From Campylobacterota bacterium (GTDB lineage Bacteria; Campylobacterota; Campylobacteria; Campylobacterales; JAADDG01): a stretch of 18,474 nt of DNA. The translations under genes were made by a program, and so were the position numbers. This document shows, piece after piece, positions 14,383-18,474 of the stretch. Position 1 is the stretch's first letter. Each line of letters starts with the position of its first letter. The stretch is from contig JAADDG010000199.1 in assembly GCA_013154075.1 (NCBI GenBank), positions 1 to 18,474 of the forward strand, read 5' to 3'. The notes below the pieces were generated by a model. It had not been told where the DNA came from. It was given only the letters and a program-made list of their open reading frames with translations, and made no database searches.

Positions 14383-15429
14383 ATGAAGATTTTGATTATC
14401 AAATTTAGAAATATCGGTGACGTGCTTTTATCCACTCCCCTTATAAAAAATCTCAAACTAAACTATCCCGATGCATCAATAGATTTCGCTCTCAATAAAG
14501 AGACAAAAGATATGATAGAGGATAATCCCGATATAAATGAAGTTTTGATTTATGACAGAAAAAAACTAAAATCTCTCCCTATCTTCAAAAGAGCTTTAGA
14601 GGAGTGGAAATTTCTAAAAAAGATAAAAAACAAAAATTACGATATAGTCATCAATCTAACCGAGGGCGATAGAGGAGCGTTTTACGCCTTTGTAAGCAAA
14701 GCTTCAAAAAAAGTCGGTATCCCTCCCAAAAAAGGAATTTTCAAAAAAGTCTACACCCACCCCCTTCCCAAACCTTGGCAAAAACATATGGTCGAAGCAT
14801 CTTTGGATCCGATAGAGGCGTTAGGGCTTAAAATATTTGAAAAAAAACTCTATGTCTTTTCAAACGAAGAGGTAAAAGATTACAAAGATTTCATTCATAT
14901 TCATCCTGTCTCAAGATGGCTTTTTAAATGCGTCAAAGATGAAACGATAGCCAAAATCATAGACTTTTTAGAGCTCGATTTGAAACAACGAGTTATCCTA
15001 ACGGCGGCTCCCGAAAAAAAGGAGCTTAATAAAATCAAATCCATTCTATCTCTTTGCAAAAGCTCTCCCATAAATTTAAGTGGAAAACTATCATTAAAAG
15101 AGACGATATCTCTAAACAAAAAAGCCAAACTATTTATCGGAGTGGACACGGCAATTATGCACATAGCCGCCGCAAACTCCATCCCCACAATCGCATTTTT
15201 CGGACCAAGCTCGGCTAAAAACTGGGGACCGTGGGATAACGAAGAGCAAAAAAACAGCTATTTAAAAGACAAAGGAATCCAAAGATCCAAAAACCATACA
15301 GTCATTCAAGAGGATTGGGAGTGCGTACCGTGCCACCAAGACGGCTGTAACGGCAGTAAAATAAGCGATTGTTTGATGAATTTGAATCTTGAAATCATAA
15401 AAAAAGAGATAAGAGAGAAGCTAAAATGA
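14383..15429 (+). CDS. GT9 glycosyltransferase, heptosyltransferase III (WaaQ/RfaQ)-like
   Basis: A 348-aa ADP-heptose:LPS heptosyltransferase family protein, acting on the cytoplasmic face to extend the lipopolysaccharide inner core. The N-terminus has the acceptor-side motif RNIGDVLLSTP with Asp13. The C-terminal Rossmann half has FIGVDTAIMHIAAA (D255, H260) and FFGPSSAKNWGPW at 272-284, the ADP-heptose site. A cysteine cluster near the end (C314, C317, C322, C330 in WECVPCHQDGCNGSKISDC) is the hallmark of the heptosyltransferase-III-like group rather than WaaC or WaaF. Assignment to a particular core position is uncertain. The start lies on the base after the gpsA stop; the stop overlaps the next glycosyltransferase (ATGA). 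The context is a surface-glycan cluster. Confidence 0.88.
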   Translation: MKILIIKFRNIGDVLLSTPLIKNLKLNYPDASIDFALNKETKDMIEDNPDINEVLIYDRKKLKSLPIFKRALEEWKFLKKIKNKNYDIVINLTEGDRGAFYAFVSKASKKVGIPPKKGIFKKVYTHPLPKPWQKHMVEASLDPIEALGLKIFEKKLYVFSNEEVKDYKDFIHIHPVSRWLFKCVKDETIAKIIDFLELDLKQRVILTAAPEKKELNKIKSILSLCKSSPINLSGKLSLKETISLNKKAKLFIGVDTAIMHIAAANSIPTIAFFGPSSAKNWGPWDNEEQKNSYLKDKGIQRSKNHTVIQEDWECVPCHQDGCNGSKISDCLMNLNLEIIKKEIREKLK

Positions 15430-16490
15430 ATATCTTAGAGCTTGAGTATTCGCTCGGATGGGGCGGCCAAGAGAAAAGAACCGTAAGACTTATCAACAAT
15501 CTAAGTGATGAATTCAAGGTATTTTATGTAGTTAGACCAAATTCCGCCCTTTATAAAAGAAAAGATTCAATAAAAGCCCAAATAATTCCCTACGAAATCA
15601 ATCCTATCTATAATCCCAAAACCATATTTCATTTGGTAAATTTTATAAAGAAAAACGATATAAAAATAATCTCCACTCACTCCGGTAAAGATGCGTGGCT
15701 TGGAAACATTCTCGGAAAACTAACAAAAGCCAAAGTGATAAGGACAAGGCACCTTCTAACCCCGAACAAAAATCCGCTCTCTTACAACCTAAGTGACAAA
15801 GTGGTATGCGTCAGCAAACAGGTTGAAAACTATCTAAGAGAACTTGGCGTAAAAGAAGAGAAACTAACCACGATCTATACGGGAATCGATACCGAGAAAT
15901 TCAAACCGAACAACCTACAAAAACTAAGAAAAGAGTACGGTATAGATAGCTCCACAATTATAATAGGCATAGTGGCGGTTTTAAGAAACGCTAAAAGACA
16001 TCTTGATTTGATAGAAGCCATAAAAAAACTTCAAAATATAAATAAAGATATCAAATTGATTATAGTCGGATCTGGACCGCAAGAAGCGAAGATAAAAAGA
16101 GCCATAAAAGAGAAGAATTTGGAAGATAAAGTGATAATGACCGGTCACAGAGAGGATATTCATGAGATACTTCCCGATTTTGATATTTTTTGTCTTCCCT
16201 CAAATATGGAAGCTTTAGGCACCTCCATCCTTGAAGCATCATCTTGCGGCGTGCCGATAGTGGCAAGCAGAGTGGGAGGAATAGTGGAGTGTGTCAAAGA
16301 AGATAAAAACGGCCTTTTGTTTGAGCCTATGAATGTAAAAGATCTGACCAATAAGTTAAAAAAATTAATTACCGACGAAAATATTCGTTTTTTTTACCAA
16401 AAAAATGCAAGAATTTTTATCGAAGAGAATTTTTCAGTCAAAAGAATGGTAGAATTGACTCAAAAACTTTATAAAGAGATAGCAGCATGA
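15426..16490 (+). CDS. GT4 family glycosyltransferase
   Basis: A 354-aa retaining glycosyltransferase of the GT-B fold, GT4 family. The N-terminal acceptor domain begins with the glycine loop LGWGGQEKR at 10-18. The C-terminal donor domain begins near 177 (IIIGIVAVLRNAKRH), with the phosphate-contact residues Arg187 and Lys190. The EX7E signature is Glu262 and Glu270 in EALGTSILEASSCGVPIVAS. GHREDIHEILPDFDIFCLPS precedes it, as usual for this family. No membrane segment is present, so it works at the cytoplasmic face. Donor sugar and acceptor cannot be read from sequence; a role in LPS core or a surface glycan follows from the neighbours. It overlaps both adjacent genes by four bases (ATGA). 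Confidence 0.9.
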   Translation: MNILELEYSLGWGGQEKRTVRLINNLSDEFKVFYVVRPNSALYKRKDSIKAQIIPYEINPIYNPKTIFHLVNFIKKNDIKIISTHSGKDAWLGNILGKLTKAKVIRTRHLLTPNKNPLSYNLSDKVVCVSKQVENYLRELGVKEEKLTTIYTGIDTEKFKPNNLQKLRKEYGIDSSTIIIGIVAVLRNAKRHLDLIEAIKKLQNINKDIKLIIVGSGPQEAKIKRAIKEKNLEDKVIMTGHREDIHEILPDFDIFCLPSNMEALGTSILEASSCGVPIVASRVGGIVECVKEDKNGLLFEPMNVKDLTNKLKKLITDENIRFFYQKNARIFIEENFSVKRMVELTQKLYKEIAA

Positions 16491-17254
16491 ACGTTCCCGT
16501 CCTAATGTATCATCACGTCCTTCCCAAACCGGGTTTTATTACAAGCTCGATCAAGCAGTTTGACGCTCAAATGAAGTTTTTAGCGGATCACGGATACAAG
16601 ACCCTAACGAGCGAAGAGTTTTATCTTTTTAAGAAAAAAAAGCTAAAGGTGCCTAAAAAATCGGTTTTGATAACTTTCGACGACGGTTGGAAAGACAACT
16701 ACGTATACGCATATCCGATCCTAAAAAAATACAATTTAAAAGCCACTTTGTTTATAGTAACCAACTGGATAGAAGAAGCGAGCAAAAAAAAGGGAGAATT
16801 CGATCCCGGAGCCATCAATCACGGTAAATGCAAAACCGAAATAGCGATATATCCCGAAAAAGTAGTGCTAAACTGGGACGAGATAGAGAAAATGAGCGAC
16901 GTTTTCGATTATCACTCTCACACCCACACCCACAGAGACGCCTATTTTAAGAAATGTACATGGAACGAAGAGTTTCCTTTGACAAAAGAGGTCATGAAAA
17001 GAAGACTCGGAATAGACGAAAAGCATCTATGCTGGCCGAGAGGCTATTATGATGAAGATCTATTGGCGGAAGCTAAAAAACACGGATTTGAAATATTCTA
17101 TACTATCGAAAGGGGACTAAACAGACCAAACGGCAATCTGGAGCGCATAAAAAGAGTGGCCGCCAAAAAGGATGAAAAGTGGCTGCATAAAACCTTAAGA
17201 ATTTTTTCAAACGAACTTACCGGCAAACTCTATTCGATAATCAAACCGAGGTAG
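16487..17254 (+). CDS. Polysaccharide deacetylase (NodB domain)
   Basis: A 255-aa carbohydrate esterase 4-type protein that should remove N-acetyl groups from a sugar of the cell-surface glycan. The N-terminal VPVLMYHHVLP is typical of bacterial deacetylases of this group. The catalytic motif TFDDG is at 63-67 (Asp65 as base, Asp66 as metal ligand). The histidine motif reads HSHTHTH at 143-149, providing two H-x3-H pairs (143/147 and 145/149); H145/H149 is the best guess for metal ligands. The later RxP motif appears as CWPRGYYD at 182-189. A roughly 35-residue insert (about 96-130) precedes the histidine motif. There is no signal peptide, so the substrate is probably lipid-linked or LPS-core sugar in the cytoplasm. 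The ATG overlaps the previous stop. Confidence 0.88.
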   Translation: MNVPVLMYHHVLPKPGFITSSIKQFDAQMKFLADHGYKTLTSEEFYLFKKKKLKVPKKSVLITFDDGWKDNYVYAYPILKKYNLKATLFIVTNWIEEASKKKGEFDPGAINHGKCKTEIAIYPEKVVLNWDEIEKMSDVFDYHSHTHTHRDAYFKKCTWNEEFPLTKEVMKRRLGIDEKHLCWPRGYYDEDLLAEAKKHGFEIFYTIERGLNRPNGNLERIKRVAAKKDEKWLHKTLRIFSNELTGKLYSIIKPR

Positions 17255-17258
17255 AGTC

Positions 17259-17723
17259 ATGTTTTATGGAGAGTATGAGAAAATAACGAACTTCTTTTAT
17301 AAACTCCAGCTTTTGAAACTAAAGATTCTCGGAGCCAAAATAGGCAAAAATATCAAAGTCTACGGCAAATTTTTCGTAGCGGGAAACCCCAAAAAATTAT
17401 CGATAGGAGATAATGTTACAATAAATCACGGAGTCTTTTTAAACTGTAGAGATCACCTAACGATAGAAGAGGGAGTGAGACTCTCGGCCTACTCCAAAAT
17501 ATACACAGCCGCCTTGACGATAGACAAAATCCCGAGAAAACACACTCAAGCACCCGTGAGAATAGGAAAAAACGCATGGATAGCCACAAACTCAACCGTT
17601 TTGGAAGGCGTAACGGTAGGAGAAAACAGCATAATAGCGGCTCACTCTCTTCTTACTTCCGATGCCGAAGCAAACTCTCTTTATCAGGGAGTACCGGCTA
17701 TCAAAGTCAAAAATATCCTATGA
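17259..17723 (+). CDS. Hexapeptide-repeat acyltransferase (left-handed beta helix)
   Basis: A 154-aa acyltransferase with a left-handed parallel beta helix. The repeats are visible as IGKNIKV, IGDNVTI, IEEGVRL, IGKNAWI and VGENSII, and the end is the usual GVPAIKVK. An N-terminal amphipathic part (1-25) is charged and aromatic. In maltose acetyltransferase and relatives a catalytic His sits in a YTATHP stretch; here the matching segment is YTAALT, and the nearest His is His95 in RKHTQAPV. The likely job is O- or N-acylation of a glycan sugar, possibly of the residue exposed by the deacetylase next door; this is inference. The ATG has GAGG seven bases upstream, four bases after the deacetylase stop. 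Its stop overlaps the next gene (ATGA). Confidence 0.87.
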   Translation: MFYGEYEKITNFFYKLQLLKLKILGAKIGKNIKVYGKFFVAGNPKKLSIGDNVTINHGVFLNCRDHLTIEEGVRLSAYSKIYTAALTIDKIPRKHTQAPVRIGKNAWIATNSTVLEGVTVGENSIIAAHSLLTSDAEANSLYQGVPAIKVKNIL

Positions 17724-18474
17724 AAAAGCTTCTTTTCATAAGCGACCTTTTCAAAAATGCGGATCACAACGCTATTGAAAGAATTTTTAACGGTTATTTA
17801 AAAGAATTTTATGAGATTGATCTCATATTTTTTACAAAAGATGATAAAGAGATCTCTTATGAAGAGAATAAAATTTTTATCCCCTACTCTTTGAAAAAAG
17901 AGATTCAAAAACACTTAAACAAACACTATGACATAATAATCGTAAGAAATAGATTCGATATATTAAAGCAATTTGCAAAAAAAGATAGAGATTATAAACT
18001 CGGCTTTCAGCTATCTTTCCCCCACACCTTTAGAAGATACTATGAGGCTCAAATAACTAAAAAATCTCTCTTTAGAAAAAAGATAGAGTATGAAATCAAA
18101 AACTTATATGAAAAATCTCTCATAAAAAAGTGCGACTTTTTCCTGCCGATATCAAACGCTATGAAAAATCTTTTCTATTATGACATACAAATAGATTATT
18201 TTCCGCTTCCTTTAGGCATAGATCCGATAAACGACACTCAAAAAAAGAAAAATTCATCCGAAAAAATAAATTTCATCTATATAGGAGCTATCGATAAATT
18301 AAGAAGATTCGACACCATCCTAAAAGCCTTTTTAAATATAGATCAAAACCTATACAAATTCGATATATTCACTCCTCACCATATCTACGCAAACAACCTC
18401 ATACAAACCATTATGCCCAAAAACAGGAGCATAAATTTGCACTCTTCTTTACCACGAAAAGAGCTTGCCAAAAA
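17720..18474 (+). CDS. GT4-type glycosyltransferase, 3' end beyond window
   Basis: An open frame runs from the ATG at 17720 to the window edge, giving 251 codons. It starts MKKLLFISDLFKNADHNAIE, a GT-B opening. A conserved-looking middle includes CDFFLPISNAMKN and PLPLGIDP at about 180-187, where GT4 enzymes have the hinge GID/GVD motif. The donor domain then opens with NFIYIGAIDKLRRFDTILKAF, a standard Rossmann start. The EX7E region would lie beyond the window, so catalytic competence cannot be judged. About 100 residues are probably missing. It overlaps the acyltransferase stop by four bases, so it continues the same operon. The composition is Lys-, Phe- and Tyr-rich and more AT-biased than gatB or gpsA, as is common for glycan-cluster genes. 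Confidence 0.8.
   Translation, partial: MKKLLFISDLFKNADHNAIERIFNGYLKEFYEIDLIFFTKDDKEISYEENKIFIPYSLKKEIQKHLNKHYDIIIVRNRFDILKQFAKKDRDYKLGFQLSFPHTFRRYYEAQITKKSLFRKKIEYEIKNLYEKSLIKKCDFFLPISNAMKNLFYYDIQIDYFPLPLGIDPINDTQKKKNSSEKINFIYIGAIDKLRRFDTILKAFLNIDQNLYKFDIFTPHHIYANNLIQTIMPKNRSINLHSSLPRKELAK

Noticed and set aside
14383..18474. Capsule or O-antigen locus
   Set aside because: No Wzx, Wzy or ABC-2 exporter genes are visible here; heptosyltransferase-like GT9 next to gpsA fits LPS core better, although the cluster continues beyond the window.
1..18474. CRISPR array, phage or defence island
   Set aside because: No direct repeats with regular spacing, no nuclease, helicase, integrase or transposase genes were seen on either strand.

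Overview
The window is AT-rich, almost wall-to-wall coding DNA, and reads as the chromosome of a Campylobacterota (Epsilonproteobacteria) member. The grounds are: a ruvA-ddl-alpha/beta-hydrolase block as I recall it from Campylobacter; an atpB gene standing apart from the other ATP synthase genes and followed by a small membrane protein gene; a gatB...gpsA neighbourhood; heavy use of AGA (Arg) and ATA (Ile) codons; and Lys/Glu-rich proteins. The Lys/Glu richness would fit a thermophilic vent genus (Nitratiruptor, Hydrogenimonas or Nautiliales type), but the genus is a guess. No tRNA, rRNA, CRISPR array, insertion sequence or phage gene is visible.

Layout. 1-940 (minus): an alpha/beta hydrolase overlapping a truncated acylphosphatase gene. 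1017-1322 (plus): an unrecognised 101-aa protein that is probably translated from a leaderless mRNA; its stop codon abuts that of ddl. 1323-3690 (minus): an operon of M48 lipoprotein protease, ruvA and ddl (TTG start). 3808-5565 (plus): a secreted protein joining four DUF4214-type repeats to an alpha/beta-hydrolase domain. 5610-5996: a periplasmic thioredoxin-fold protein. 6052-9739: atpB, a small membrane protein, a ThiE/TenI-like protein (GTG start) and a membrane-bound Cache-PAS-GGDEF diguanylate cyclase. 9803-18474: a nine-gene run with gaps of +4 nt or less and mostly start/stop overlaps: gatB, a voltage-sensor-type K+ channel with a cytoplasmic RCK domain, a free-standing RCK protein, gpsA, a heptosyltransferase-like GT9, a GT4 glycosyltransferase, a polysaccharide deacetylase, a hexapeptide acyltransferase, and a second GT4 cut by the window edge.

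How the genes fit together. The right-hand run looks like a housekeeping gatB/gpsA pair into which a two-gene K+ channel module has been placed, followed by a lipopolysaccharide-core or surface-glycan cluster. The two RCK proteins are similar along their C-terminal halves and probably arose by duplication, which suggests a mixed gating ring. The most unusual items are the DUF4214-hydrolase fusion, the channel/RCK pair, the leaderless small gene, and the ThiE-like protein that lacks several residues expected of a thiamine-phosphate synthase. I see no defence system or mobile element. Non-coding DNA is limited to short promoter gaps, the longest being 3691-3807.
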